A stretch of 44,217 bases of DNA, taken from Pseudomonadota bacterium. Its GTDB lineage: Bacteria; Myxococcota_A; UBA796; GCA-2862545. Below, piece by piece: positions 8,118-17,444 of the stretch. A program made the translations under genes and the position numbers. Numbering within the stretch: the first letter of the stretch is position 1; the number at the start of each line of letters is the position of its first letter. The notes under the pieces are model-generated. The model ran no database searches and had not been told where the DNA came from. It worked only from the letters and a program-made list of their open reading frames with translations. Location of the stretch: positions 1 through 44,217 of the forward strand of contig CANJMY010000024.1 of NCBI GenBank assembly GCA_947475315.1. The letters run 5' to 3'.

Positions 8118-9596
8118 CTACTCGTCGGCGGCGTCGGCCTTCTTCTTGGTCGCGCGCTTCTTGGCCGGCTTGGCCTCGGCCTCGGCCTCAGGGGTGGCCT
8201 CCGCAGCGGGGGCCTCCTCGGCGGGGGCGGCGTCAGCCTTCTTCGACTTGGCCTTCTTGGCCGGCTTCGCCTCGGCCTCGGCCGCAGGGGCGGCCTCAGC
8301 GGCGGGCGCGGCGGCGGCGGCGGGGGCGTCGTGCGACACGACGGCCTTGCCGAGGAGCCAGTCGAGGGTCTGCTCTTCGAGCAGGCGCTGACGAAGGTCC
8401 TCGATGCCGCCGTCCTTCTCGATCCAGCCGCGGATGGCGTCGATGGTCTGGTTGCGCTCGGCGGCGATCTCAGCCAACTTGGCCTCGATGTCGGCGTCCG
8501 TGGCGGTCAGGCCCTCGGTCTTCCAGACGGACTCAAGCAGCAGGCCGCCCTTGGCCGCGAACGCGGCGCGGGTGCGGAGGTCCGCCATCTGGGCCTGGGT
8601 GAACCGGACGGTGCGGGGGTCGACGCCGGCGTACGCCTGCTGGAGCTTGAGCTCCTCGACCAGCATGCTCAGGTTCTGCTCGATCATGCTCGCCGGAACC
8701 TCGAAGGGGTTGGCGGCGATGAGGGCCTCGAGCAGGTTGGCGCGGGCCTGGTTGCGAGCCTGGTCGGCGCGGCCCTTGTCCAGCGTGCCGCGGACGTCGG
8801 CGGTGAGCGCGGCGACCGTGTCCTGACCGAGCTCCTTGGCGAGCTCGTCGGTGAGCTCGGGGGCCTGCATGGCCTGGATGCCGAGCACCTTGGCGGTGAC
8901 GGACAGCGTCTTGCCCTTGAGGGACTCGTGGCGCGCCTGCTCGGTGAAGGTCACGTCGGCGGTCTTGCTGCCGTCGACCGACAGGCCGAGGAGGAAGGAC
9001 TCGATGCCGGCGAACCAGGACTCGTTGCGGGTGCGGATCAGCGTGCCCGGCTCGGTGAGGACGACGTCATCGCCGTCCTTTACGGTGAGCTCGACCTGGA
9101 CCACGTCGCCTTCGGCCACGGGGCGGTCGGTGACGGCGGTCAGGCGGGTCTGGCTGCGGCGGCGACGCTCGAGCTCAGCCGCGACCTCGACCTCGGTCAG
9201 ATCGGACTTGGGCCAGAACACGGACAGGTTGGTGTACGTGGAAGCGACGATGGCGGGCTTGACGTCCACGGCGATGGTGAACGAGAAGTCGGTCGAGGCG
9301 GCGACGCGGCCCTGGTCGGTGACGGTCGGGCGGCCGACGGGGTCGAGGCCGTGGTCGGCCATGGCGCGGGTCCAGGACTCCTGGATCAACTCACCGGCGA
9401 CGTCATCGGCGATGGAGGCGCCGAAGCGGGCTTCCAGCACGTTGCGGGGCACCTTGCCTTCGCGGAAGCCGGGCAGGCGCGCCTTGCGGCCGACGGTCTG
9501 GTAGGCCTTCTCCAGGGCGGCGCGGACGGTGGTGGCGGGCACGGTCACGGTGACCTTGCGGGCGTAGGCGTTCTCGGAGAGGACTTCGATGTTCAT
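8118..9596 (-). CDS. tig: Trigger factor, ribosome-associated chaperone
   Basis: 492 residues. It binds ribosomal protein uL23 and shelters nascent chains. The N-terminal domain carries the ribosome-binding signature region [14 protein letters not shown] PPIase (FKBP-like) domain and a helical C-domain follow. The ATG at 9596 starts the conserved sequence; an upstream extension would run through tRNA-Leu. Unusual is the C-terminus: about the last 70 residues are a low-complexity Ala/Lys/Glu/Pro tail ending in [14 protein letters not shown], absent from typical trigger factors. It is the first protein gene of the proteostasis cluster, preceded by three tRNAs on the same strand. Confidence 0.95.
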   Translation of the reverse strand: MNIEVLSENAYARKVTVTVPATTVRAALEKAYQTVGRKARLPGFREGKVPRNVLEARFGASIADDVAGELIQESWTRAMADHGLDPVGRPTVTDQGRVAASTDFSFTIAVDVKPAIVASTYTNLSVFWPKSDLTEVEVAAELERRRRSQTRLTAVTDRPVAEGDVVQVELTVKDGDDVVLTEPGTLIRTRNESWFAGIESFLLGLSVDGSKTADVTFTEQARHESLKGKTLSVTAKVLGIQAMQAPELTDELAKELGQDTVAALTADVRGTLDKGRADQARNQARANLLEALIAANPFEVPASMIEQNLSMLVEELKLQQAYAGVDPRTVRFTQAQMADLRTRAAFAAKGGLLLESVWKTEGLTATDADIEAKLAEIAAERNQTIDAIRGWIEKDGGIEDLRQRLLEEQTLDWLLGKAVVSHDAPAAAAAPAAEAAPAAEAEAKPAKKAKSKKADAAPAEEAPAAEATPEAEAEAKPAKKRATKKKADAADE

Positions 9597-9647
9597 TCGC
9601 GTTCCGAAGACGCCCCGGATGGCGCCGGGGTCAGGAAGAAGGGGAGA

Positions 9648-9729
9648 TGCGAGAAGGGGGAATTGAACCCCCACGGGTTGCCCCACTGGATCCTAAGTCC
9701 AGCGCGTCTGCCAGTTCCGCCATTCTCGC
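9648..9729 (-). tRNA. tRNA-Leu (anticodon TAG)
   Basis: 82 nt with the long variable arm of a class II tRNA. Acceptor GCGAGAA pairs with TTCTCGC. Anticodon stem CTGGA/TCCAG encloses CTTAGGA, anticodon TAG. No CCA is encoded. It lies 51 bp upstream of tig. Confidence 0.95.
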
Positions 9730-9765
9730 GGGGCGTCGGACGACGACTTTTCGGGGAGAGGAAGG

Positions 9766-9841
9766 TGGTGCGCCCACAAGGAATCGAACCTTGAACCTAC
9801 GGATTAAGAGTCCGGTGCTCTACCAATTGAGCTATGGGCGC
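9766..9841 (-). tRNA. tRNA-Lys (anticodon CTT)
   Basis: 76 nt including an encoded CCA. Acceptor GCGCCCA pairs with TGGGCGC. Anticodon loop CTCTTAA gives anticodon CTT. The outermost pair of the anticodon stem (C with U) is mismatched. It is the only tRNA here with CCA in the DNA. Confidence 0.95.
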
Positions 9842-9862
9842 GCTTGACCTACAAACCAGGAG

Positions 9863-9937
<75 letters not shown>

Positions 9938-10099
9938 GTGTCGCGTCGTTCGTGTCCCTGACGCGCCGAGCCGTCTAACGTTCTGGTGGCTGCTGGCAAG
10001 CATCTGGAACGTGGTTTGTCGTGAAACGACCTAAGACCGCGAGAACTTCGAGGTGCTCCGGAGGGGGCGCCAGGGGTGCAGGTGCGATAACTGCGGGCT

Positions 10100-10909
10100 G
10101 TGTCGCCCGTACCCGCCAGACCCGCGTCGTCTCCGCCCGATCCGAGGGCCGCGGACCTGCACGCGCTGCTGATGTGCGCTGGGGACGCCGCGCTCGCCCG
10201 GTACGCGTCGCTGACCGTGTCGCACAAGTCGGACGGCAGCGAGGTCACGGACGCCGATATGGCCGCGAACGAGGTGCTCACTGAGGGCCTCTCCCGCCTG
10301 TTCCCGGGCGAGGCGATCGTGAGCGAGGAGGGCCAGCACGAAGCCGCCGCCGGGGCGCGCGCAGTCTGGTACATCGACCCGATCGACGGCACGGGGGCCT
10401 TCACTGAGGGCCTGGCGCACTGGGGGCCCACCGTGTGTCGGGTGGTCGACGGCAAGCTTGACGTGGGCGCGTTCGTCACGCCGCGCCTTGGAGAGTCCTG
10501 GTTCGCGGCGGAAGGTGGCGGAGCGTGGCGCAACGGTGTTCAACTTCATGCGGCCCCCGTCCCGCCTGACCCGCGGCAGCGCAGCGTCTACATGCCCTCG
10601 CGCGCGCACCGGCTCGCCTCGCTCGACTGGCGGGGCCGCACGCGGTCGCTCGGCTGCTCGGCGGCGCACCTGGCGCTGGTCGCCAGCGGCGGCGCGGTCG
10701 CGGCGGTGCTCCCCACCTGGGCCGTGTGGGACGTCGGGTGCGGGATCCTGCTGGTCCGTGAGTCAGGACGTGTCGTCGTGGACTTGTCGGGGGCCGCGAC
10801 GGATCCCATGGACGCCATCGGCGCTCCGTTCATCGCTGCGGACCCCTCCGTCGTCGAACCTTTGACCCAAGCGCTACGCGCCGCTTTGGCGCAGACCCCC
10901 AGGATCTAG
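10100..10909 (+). CDS. Inositol monophosphatase-family phosphatase
   Basis: 269 residues of the Mg-dependent IMPase/FBPase/CysQ superfamily, hydrolysing a small phosphate monoester in the cytoplasm. Metal-ligand motifs are present: VSEEG (E76, E77), DPIDGTGAF (D93, D96) and a late WDVGCG. The substrate (inositol phosphate, histidinol phosphate or 3'-phosphoadenosine 5'-phosphate) cannot be decided from sequence. The start is a GTG without a clear ribosome site; the conserved part begins near residue 18. It ends 4 bp before the sigma factor gene, so the two are likely co-transcribed. Confidence 0.88.
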   Translation: MSPVPARPASSPPDPRAADLHALLMCAGDAALARYASLTVSHKSDGSEVTDADMAANEVLTEGLSRLFPGEAIVSEEGQHEAAAGARAVWYIDPIDGTGAFTEGLAHWGPTVCRVVDGKLDVGAFVTPRLGESWFAAEGGGAWRNGVQLHAAPVPPDPRQRSVYMPSRAHRLASLDWRGRTRSLGCSAAHLALVASGGAVAAVLPTWAVWDVGCGILLVRESGRVVVDLSGAATDPMDAIGAPFIAADPSVVEPLTQALRAALAQTPRI

Positions 10910-10913
10910 ATCG

Positions 10914-11846
10914 ATGTCCGACAACGACTCTACCGAGCTGGTCACCCGCGGCTCTACCGCCCCCGCCGCCCGCTCCCGGGATGATCTGCTCGCGTCGTAC
11001 CTGGCCGAGGTCCGCCGCTACCCGATCATGTCCGCGGAGGAGGAGCGCGCCGTCGCCGTCCGCTACGTGGAGACGGGCGACCGCGAGGCCGCGCAGAAGC
11101 TGGTCACGTCCAACCTGCGCCTCGTCATCAAGATCGCGTTCCAGTACCACCGGCAGTGGGCGAACGTGCTCGATCTCATCCAGGAGGGAAACGTCGGGCT
11201 GGTGGAAGCACTGTCCCGCTACGACCCGTACCGGGAGATCCGCTTCTCCAGCTACGCGCAGTACTGGATCCGGGCGATGATCCTGCGCTTCCTGCTCGAC
11301 AACTTCCGGCTGGTCCGGCTGGGGTCCACGCGGGCGGGCCGCAAGCTCTTCTTCCAGCTTCAGAAGGAGCGCGACCGCTTGGTGGCCGAGGGCATTGACC
11401 CCACCGAGACCCTGCTCGCCGAGCGTCTGGGCGTGGCGCCCGCGGAGATCCGGGCGGTCGACCAGCACATGCGCGCCCCGGCGCTGTCGTTGCACAGCCC
11501 GGCGAGCGAGTCGGACGACGGCCGCACGCTGGCCGACGTCGTGCCTGAGACCACGCCGAACAACCCCGAAGAAAACGCCGCCCGCACCGAGCTGTCCGAC
11601 CTGATGCGCGAGCACCTGTCGGCGTTCGCGGCCACCCTGACCGACGAGCGCGAGCGGATCATCTGGGAGCACCGGCTGCTCACCAGCGAGCCCGAGAGCC
11701 TGTCCACGTTGGGCGAGCGCTTCGGCGTGTCCAAGGAGCGCGTCCGTCAGGTGGAGGCCCGCCTCCGCAAGCGCCTCAAGGTCTTCTTGGAAGAGCGCAT
11801 CGGCGACACCATCGACTTCGAGTTCGGCGGCGGCCAGGAAGAGTAG
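10914..11846 (+). CDS. RpoH-like (heat-shock type) sigma-70 family factor
   Basis: 310 residues. Region 2 carries LVTSNLRLVIKIAFQY and a core-binding DLIQEGNVGLVEAL segment; region 4 ends with a helix-turn-helix ERFGVSKERVRQVEARL. Between them GRKLFFQLQKE matches the RpoH box, which separates sigma-32 types from primary sigma factors. It should direct RNA polymerase to heat-shock or related promoters. Lineages of this kind often have several RpoH-like paralogs with developmental roles, so rpoH proper is not claimed. It ends 10 bp before the convergent ATPase-like gene. Confidence 0.9.
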   Translation: MSDNDSTELVTRGSTAPAARSRDDLLASYLAEVRRYPIMSAEEERAVAVRYVETGDREAAQKLVTSNLRLVIKIAFQYHRQWANVLDLIQEGNVGLVEALSRYDPYREIRFSSYAQYWIRAMILRFLLDNFRLVRLGSTRAGRKLFFQLQKERDRLVAEGIDPTETLLAERLGVAPAEIRAVDQHMRAPALSLHSPASESDDGRTLADVVPETTPNNPEENAARTELSDLMREHLSAFAATLTDERERIIWEHRLLTSEPESLSTLGERFGVSKERVRQVEARLRKRLKVFLEERIGDTIDFEFGGGQEE

Positions 11847-11856
11847 CGCGGGGCGA

Positions 11857-12822
11857 TCAGGCCTCGCGCAGCGCGTCGACGAACAGCGGCGAGCGCAGCC
11901 AGGTCGTGCCTGCCGCGCTGGCGATGAGCCCTGTGCGCGTGAGCACACGATCGACGCGCTCCACCTCGGTCTTCGGCCCCGTGATCAGCTCGGCCAGGCG
12001 CTCTGCGGCGGTGTCCTGGGCCAGCGCGGCCTGGACGACGGTGCGGATCTCCTCGTGCGTGCTTCCCAGCGCCGCGCGAACTCCGGCGGCGTCGAACGGT
12101 CCGCCGGCCTTGGCTAGGCGCACGAGGAAGGCGGGGACGGGCCCGACGGCCTCGACGATCCAGCGGAGCCGCTCGGGGTCGCCCGGGCCGAGCAGCTCGG
12201 CCAGCATGACCACGGCCTCAGCCTCGGTGGGGTCGGGCAGAAGGCGCTCCACGCCGTGCTTGGTGTCGAGCGGGACGCCACCCCAGCGCGCGGTGACGAC
12301 GATGCGGGGCATTCGGGCGACGGGCACGCGGCGGCGGACCTCGCGCCACGCAGTGACCAGGTCGCCCGACATGGTCGCGCCGACTCGGTCCGCGTCCTCC
12401 AGCACCAGCACCCGGGGCGGCGCGGTCTTGGACGCCACCAACAGCAGGTCGCGGACACGCGCCACGAACCCCTCACGGGTGGTGACCGGAGGGCCAGGGC
12501 GCGGCGGCACGTTGAGCAGGTCGGCGAGGCGGTCGGGGACGCGGCTCCACACGCCCTCGTCCTTGCCTACGGTCGAGAGGTCGAGCCGCGCGACGGAGAA
12601 GGAGGGCGTCCCGGCGCCCAGGTCCGACGCCAGGTCGTCGAGCCACCAGGAGACGGCGTCCCAGCGCGTGGTGCGGAGAAAGACGCCTCGACCCTGACGA
12701 AGCGCGACGCGCACGGCGCGGCTGGCCTTGGCCCGAGGGGTGGCACGAGCGGCGAGCGCCGGATCCACGGTTGAGGATCGGCGGCCTTGAAGCACGATCG
12801 CGCGGCGTGCGAAGCGTTCCAT
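11857..12822 (-). CDS. Unrecognised ATPase-like protein (no Walker A)
   Basis: 321 residues, not recognised. The arrangement resembles a STAND/AAA-type ATPase: a hydrophobic strand plus acidic end, VLVLEDADRVG, looks like Walker B, followed by RIVVTARW, which resembles a sensor strand, and a helical C-terminal part. Yet the N-terminal strand (RAIVLQGRRSS) lacks the GxxxxGK[ST] loop, so nucleotide binding is doubtful. The ATG at 12822 follows GGGGGG and is preferred to upstream codons, which would overlap the divergent gene. It shares a 40-bp divergent control region with the winged-helix gene, suggesting co-regulation. Confidence 0.7.
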   Translation of the reverse strand: MERFARRAIVLQGRRSSTVDPALAARATPRAKASRAVRVALRQGRGVFLRTTRWDAVSWWLDDLASDLGAGTPSFSVARLDLSTVGKDEGVWSRVPDRLADLLNVPPRPGPPVTTREGFVARVRDLLLVASKTAPPRVLVLEDADRVGATMSGDLVTAWREVRRRVPVARMPRIVVTARWGGVPLDTKHGVERLLPDPTEAEAVVMLAELLGPGDPERLRWIVEAVGPVPAFLVRLAKAGGPFDAAGVRAALGSTHEEIRTVVQAALAQDTAAERLAELITGPKTEVERVDRVLTRTGLIASAAGTTWLRSPLFVDALREA

Positions 12823-12862
12823 GGGACCCCCCGGCGGGCGTGTTTGGCGCGCGGACAGTATC

Positions 12863-14551
12863 ATGCCCGCCACGTGGGCGAGGTTGCTGTTGCCGAACGA
12901 CGATCCCGCGGCGCCGTCTGAGCGCGCTGCGACGCGACCGGATGCCGTGCCCAACGCCAGCAGTCCGCAGCTGCTGACGCACCTCCTCGAGCGCATCGCG
13001 CGCGGGGTGCGGTCGTCTCGCGCGCTGAATGAGGCGCTCGGCGTCGATCCGCGCACCGTCCGCTACTACGTCCAGGCGGGCGCCTGGCTGGGCTTCCTGA
13101 TCGACGGCCCGGAGCCCGTGCTCACCGCCGACGGGCTGGCCTACGTGTACGGGGGCGCCGCCCGGCCCGAGATCTACGCCCGCGTGGTGGGCGCCCAGCC
13201 CATGGTGGCCGAGCTGCTGGCTCGGACCCGTGGCGCCACGCCCACCGACGAGCAGGTCGCCGCGGCCATCCTCAAGGTGGACCGTGACCTGTCGCCGTCC
13301 ACGGTCGAGCGCCGGGCGTCGGCGCTGCGGGGCTTGATCGCGCCGTGCCTTCGCCCGGGCTTGGGCGCCCGCCTGGCCGACGAGGGGTCGCAGCTGCTGC
13401 TCCCGCTCGCCCAGATCCCGATCTCCGAGCCCGAGCCGCCCACCAAGGCGTCGGGGCGCTCGTTCAGCCCGGACGTGTACCGCTACCTGTTGTGCTACCT
13501 GCTGGACCATGGCGAGCTGACCCTGGGGCACCTCCGCGGCCTGCTCGACCGCATCGGCGCCGACGACGTGCCGATCGGCGGCTACGTGGACCTGGCGATC
13601 GCCCGCGGGGACGCGGTACGGGTGGACGAGCGGCTGGTCGTGACCGCGGGGGCCGTGTCGCGCCGCGAGGTGGCCGACTCCACCGCGTCGGTGATCTTGA
13701 GCGACGGCGGCTGGCGATCGCACGTGGACGCGCTCCGCGCCCGCGCCAAGGGCCCGACCGACCGCTGGCGCTTGTGGGATCGGCGCCTGCTTGGCCGCGA
13801 CGTGGACTCAGAGACCATCGAGGTCGAGCTGCGACGGGTGCTGCGCGACCGCGGCCTGGACGGCTGGCCCCGCGCCGTGGGGCCAGCGCCCGCCCGCACG
13901 CCGGCCGAGCCGGTCGCGTTCCTGGACTGCTGGGATCAGCAGGGTCTGGTGCTGGCGCTCCCGCCATCGCTCGCGCAGCTGTGGGAGGGCGTGGCCGGGG
14001 TGAACCGCCACCTCCGCAACGCCCGCCACCGCGCCGACGCCGTCGGATCGCCGACCCTGGCGGTGCGCCCGAGCGTGGTGCACGGCGGCGTCCTGCACCC
14101 CGGCGAGGCGCTGCCGCGGGCGGTGCCGGACCTGCGCTCGCTGCGTGTGCGCGCGCTGCGTTCCGCGCCGTACCTGGCGATGACGACCGCGTTGTTGCTG
14201 GCGCATCGCACCGGTGAGGTCGCCGGGGAGCTGCGCGCCGAGCATGGCGGCTGGGTCGTTCGCCGGCATCGCACGTCGTGGGGCGAGCTGCTGGAGGTGT
14301 GCGACGCCTTCGCCAAGTCGCGCGGGTGGATCCCGTCGCGTCGGGTGCGCGGAGGCCTGGACGCCCGCACGCTGGTGTCGCTGCTGGAGCGCCTGGGCGT
14401 CGCGGTCGTGGCCGACGACCGGCTGGTGCTCGACGACACCTTCTTTGTCGCGCTGCGGGGGGAGGAGGACGAGGTGCCACTGCGCGACGGGCTCGCCCGG
14501 CTGGGCGAGGTGATGGCGGCCTACCTGGCGTCCACGGCGGAGCGGGCGTGA
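12863..14551 (+). CDS. Winged-helix-like protein of unknown function
   Basis: 562 residues, not recognised. Residues about 35-70 form a clear helix-turn-helix ([19 protein letters not shown]) followed by a wing-like segment (LTADGLAYV). A second possible helix-turn-helix follows (LSPSTVERRASALRG, about 135-150). The rest is Arg-rich, with several short repeated helix-strand units that may be further winged helices. There is no signal peptide or membrane segment. ATG 12863 was chosen because the longer start would overlap the divergent start codon. Its stop overlaps the GTG of the next gene (GTGA), implying translational coupling. DNA binding is inference from the fold. Confidence 0.72.
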   Translation: MPATWARLLLPNDDPAAPSERAATRPDAVPNASSPQLLTHLLERIARGVRSSRALNEALGVDPRTVRYYVQAGAWLGFLIDGPEPVLTADGLAYVYGGAARPEIYARVVGAQPMVAELLARTRGATPTDEQVAAAILKVDRDLSPSTVERRASALRGLIAPCLRPGLGARLADEGSQLLLPLAQIPISEPEPPTKASGRSFSPDVYRYLLCYLLDHGELTLGHLRGLLDRIGADDVPIGGYVDLAIARGDAVRVDERLVVTAGAVSRREVADSTASVILSDGGWRSHVDALRARAKGPTDRWRLWDRRLLGRDVDSETIEVELRRVLRDRGLDGWPRAVGPAPARTPAEPVAFLDCWDQQGLVLALPPSLAQLWEGVAGVNRHLRNARHRADAVGSPTLAVRPSVVHGGVLHPGEALPRAVPDLRSLRVRALRSAPYLAMTTALLLAHRTGEVAGELRAEHGGWVVRRHRTSWGELLEVCDAFAKSRGWIPSRRVRGGLDARTLVSLLERLGVAVVADDRLVLDDTFFVALRGEEDEVPLRDGLARLGEVMAAYLASTAERA

Positions 14552-14949
14552 GCGGGCCCGAGCGACCCGAGCCCCCGCCAGACCTGCCGCTCTTCGTTTA
14601 CGGCACGCTGATGACCGGGGGCGCCGCGGAGGGAATGATCGGGCGCAGGCGTCGGGGCCCCGCGTGGACCCGCGGTCGCCTCTTCCACCTCCCGGCCGGG
14701 TACCCGGCGCTGCAGCAGGGCGGGAGCGGGAAGGTGTTCGGGGAGTGGGTCGACCCGGTCCCGGCCGCCCGGCTGGTCCTGCTCGACCAGTACGAGGGGG
14801 TGGACGAGGAGCTGTTCAGCCGCGTGATGATCGAGGTGTCGACCGACACCGCGACCTTCCCCGCGTGGGCGTGGGTGATGCAGGACCCGCGTTTGCGCGG
14901 CGGCGTGCTGGTGCCGTCCGGACGCTGGAGATCCGTCGTGCGCAGGTAG
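14548..14949 (+). CDS. Gamma-glutamylcyclotransferase-like (AIG2/GGCT fold) protein
   Basis: 133 residues. The N-terminal LFVYGTLM is the substrate-binding loop signature of the gamma-glutamylcyclotransferase-like fold, and YEGVDEELFSRV fits the family's region around the acidic catalytic residue. Members cyclise gamma-glutamyl amines or peptides; many bacterial ones have unknown substrates. The GTG start overlaps the previous stop by 4 bases, so it is expressed with the winged-helix gene. A frame extending further upstream is only a shadow of that gene. Confidence 0.82.
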   Translation: MSGPERPEPPPDLPLFVYGTLMTGGAAEGMIGRRRRGPAWTRGRLFHLPAGYPALQQGGSGKVFGEWVDPVPAARLVLLDQYEGVDEELFSRVMIEVSTDTATFPAWAWVMQDPRLRGGVLVPSGRWRSVVRR

Positions 14950-14990
14950 TACGGCGAAAACCCGACAAGATACGCGAATGCCCGCCGTCA

Positions 14991-15019
14991 TTGACGTTTC
15001 GGGCCCATTGGTGATAGCG
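14991..15019 (+). promoter_or_regulatory. Sigma-70-type promoter for the coiled-coil/TPR unit
   Basis: TTGACG (14991-14996) and a -10-like ATAGCG (15014-15019) lie 17 bp apart, 57 bp before the next start codon. Confidence 0.45.
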
Positions 15020-15075
15020 TCGCCGTGGCGCGTAGAGGGTCTCCGCCTCGAACGTCCCAATCTGGAGTCGCGCGG

Positions 15076-15405
15076 ATGTCCAACGCTGCTGACAAGACGA
15101 GCTTGCACGCAATCCAAGAGCAGCTCAGCGCCGTGCTCGAGGAGCGCGTCACCGAGTTGATGTCGCACCTGAAGTCCTCCCAGTCGCTCGTGCGTCAGAT
15201 CGCGCGTACGGAAGAGGAGATCGAGCGTCATCGGGTGCTCTCCGAGCGGCTCGCGACCGAGCTCGGGCCGCTTCGCGCCGAGGCCTCGCGCCTCTCCGCG
15301 GAGACCCACGCGCTCCAGGCTCAGTTCGACGATGTCGCCGGCAGCGTCGCTCGCCTGAAGGAGATCCGCGAGGAGCTCCGGATCCTCGGACTGGCACAGG
15401 GCTGA
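15076..15405 (+). CDS. Small coiled-coil protein
   Basis: 109 residues, not assigned to a named family. Residues about 20-100 are one long helix rich in Glu, Arg, Leu and Ala with heptad-like spacing (RTEEEIERHRVLSERLATEL), so a coiled-coil dimer or oligomer is expected. There is no signal peptide or membrane segment. ATG 15076 follows GGAG at 8 bp. It precedes the acidic TPR protein by 49 bp on the same strand, and the two may be partners. Confidence 0.75.
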   Translation: MSNAADKTSLHAIQEQLSAVLEERVTELMSHLKSSQSLVRQIARTEEEIERHRVLSERLATELGPLRAEASRLSAETHALQAQFDDVAGSVARLKEIREELRILGLAQG

Positions 15406-15454
15406 TCGCCCCGCAGGGCTGTCTGTCCCCCTGAACTGCGCTGCGGAGGCTTAG

Positions 15455-17347
15455 GTGAGCTCGATGACCAGCGTTGCGGACGACCTGAACGCGATCCTCG
15501 CGGGAACTGAAGCCATGCTTCGCGCGGTGTGCGCGGAGGCGTTGTCTCCGGCCGCTGTGATGCGCGTGGAGCTGGAGTCCTCCCGTCGGGCTCGCGCGTT
15601 CTTGGGTTCGGCCACGGTCGACCGCCGCCTGTCGGTGTCGCCCGGCTGGTCGGATCTGGTGGAGTCGGGCGAAGCGCTCGACCTTCTGCTCGCTCGCCTG
15701 GCGCCCGTCCCTGGCGCCGCCGCCCCGCGTCCGCTGCCTGAGGCCGTCACCGCCCGCTCGCCCTCAAGCGCCGCCCGCCTCGAGCGCGCCGCCGACCCGC
15801 TGCCGGTCCGCGCACCCGCTCGCGCCCCGGCGCCTGCCGCATACGTGGCGCCCGCTCCGCTGCCCACGCCCGCCGCGCCCGCGCCGGACCCGCTGGACTC
15901 CTGGACCCCGGCCCCCGCGCCCGCGGAGTCTTGGGTTGTGGGTCTGCCGGTCGACGAAACGGAAGCGGAGGAGCAGCCCGCCTACGACTCGATCAGCTGG
16001 GACTCGGCGCCTGCGCCGGCCCCCGCGCCCACGCCCGCCCTCAGCTACCTAGATGAGGACGACGAGGCGACGGTGGTCGGGGCCGCGGTGGACCCGGCGT
16101 CCGCGCCGGTCCAAGAGCCCGCCCCGGCCGACGCGTGGTCTGAGTCGCAGTGGCTCAACTACGAGGAGCAGCCCGAGTACAGCGGCGGCGAGGCTGACGA
16201 CGACACGCCCGTCTACTCTGACGACGCGCTCCAGTACGTCACCTACACCGAGCCCGACCCGGGCAAGGTCGAGATCAAGGTGCCCGTCGCGGTCGAGGAT
16301 CTGCCCGAGTGGGCGCGCCCGATCGAGAAGGACGAGGACACCGATGCGTCGGCCACCAAGCGCCCGCTCAAGCCCAAGCTGGCCCAGCGCTTCGCGCGCG
16401 GCGCGGGCGCCAAGGTGTCGGAAGAGTACGAAGAGACGGGCGGCCCGTCGACGCTGACCGAGCCCGACGAGGAGTGGAGCTCCTTCCAGGGTGGTCAGGC
16501 GGCCCAGGCCTCCGAGTCGACCACGGCCGATGACTCCGATCGCTACTCGTCGCTGCGCGGCGAGCGCATGCACATGGACGACCTCCCCGTCGCCAAGACC
16601 ACGCCGTCTCGCAGCGAAGGTCGGAGCGGCGCGGCGGCCATCCAGCTGGCGGCCGATGGCTCGTCGCGGGTGCTGGGCGCGGACGACGAGGACGAACCGG
16701 CGGACATTGAGCTGGGCGACACCCGCGACTACGGCGACGACGAGGCGCTCGAGGACGACCACACTGGTATCCTGGGCGTCGGCGTGCTCGAGTACGACGA
16801 CGACGAGATCGAAGAGCTGGACGAGGTCGACCCGATCGAGGGTCCGATCAACACGCTCGACAACCTCCCCGGCGCGCCTGAGCTCACGCCCGCCGAGGTC
16901 AGCGCCCTGCTCGGCAAGGCCGAAGACGCAGGCCGTCGCAACATGGCCGAAGGCGCGCTGCTCTACGGCGACGTGCTCGACGCCGAGCCCACCCGCGTGG
17001 ACGCGCTGATCTCGCGCGGCCGCTTGTACCTGGATCTGGGCGACTTCCCCGCGGCCGTCAGCGACTTCCTGAAGGCCGAGGGCCTGCAGCCCCGCGAACC
17101 GGACGTGCAGGTGGCGCTCGGCGACCTGTTCTACGGCCGCAAGGACTACGGCAAGGCCGTGTCCTACTTCAACCGCGCGCTCGCGATCGATGGCGACCAC
17201 GCCGTCGCGCTTGCCCGCCGCGGCATGGCCCACTACTACCGACGCCAGTTCTCGGCCGCGATCGAAGACCTGGAGCGCGCGCGTCAGCTCGACTCGTCGC
17301 TCGCCCACGTCGACATGTACATCTCGCGGGCCAAGAAGAAGAACTGA
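15455..17347 (+). CDS. Acidic, Pro/Ala-rich protein with C-terminal TPR repeats
   Basis: 630 residues. Residues about 90-200 are Pro/Ala-rich; about 200-480 are strongly acidic, with runs of Asp/Glu and little predicted structure. The last 150 residues form about four tetratricopeptide repeats, including ALISRGRLYLDLGDFPAAVS, VALGDLFYGRKDYGKAVSYF and ALARRGMAHYYRRQFSAAIE, ending in AKKKN. TPRs bind protein partners, so a scaffold or adaptor role is inferred. No export signal is seen. The GTG at 15455 follows GGAGG by 5 bp; an ATG three codons later is an alternative. Confidence 0.85.
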   Translation: MSSMTSVADDLNAILAGTEAMLRAVCAEALSPAAVMRVELESSRRARAFLGSATVDRRLSVSPGWSDLVESGEALDLLLARLAPVPGAAAPRPLPEAVTARSPSSAARLERAADPLPVRAPARAPAPAAYVAPAPLPTPAAPAPDPLDSWTPAPAPAESWVVGLPVDETEAEEQPAYDSISWDSAPAPAPAPTPALSYLDEDDEATVVGAAVDPASAPVQEPAPADAWSESQWLNYEEQPEYSGGEADDDTPVYSDDALQYVTYTEPDPGKVEIKVPVAVEDLPEWARPIEKDEDTDASATKRPLKPKLAQRFARGAGAKVSEEYEETGGPSTLTEPDEEWSSFQGGQAAQASESTTADDSDRYSSLRGERMHMDDLPVAKTTPSRSEGRSGAAAIQLAADGSSRVLGADDEDEPADIELGDTRDYGDDEALEDDHTGILGVGVLEYDDDEIEELDEVDPIEGPINTLDNLPGAPELTPAEVSALLGKAEDAGRRNMAEGALLYGDVLDAEPTRVDALISRGRLYLDLGDFPAAVSDFLKAEGLQPREPDVQVALGDLFYGRKDYGKAVSYFNRALAIDGDHAVALARRGMAHYYRRQFSAAIEDLERARQLDSSLAHVDMYISRAKKKN

Positions 17348-17444
17348 CCGGCCGCGCCGCCTGACCGCGGCGTCGTCTCGTCCGTTCCCGAGGATCACGA
17401 GCGGCCTCTCGCCGCCCGCGACTCGCGCGCTCTCGGCCTTGGGC

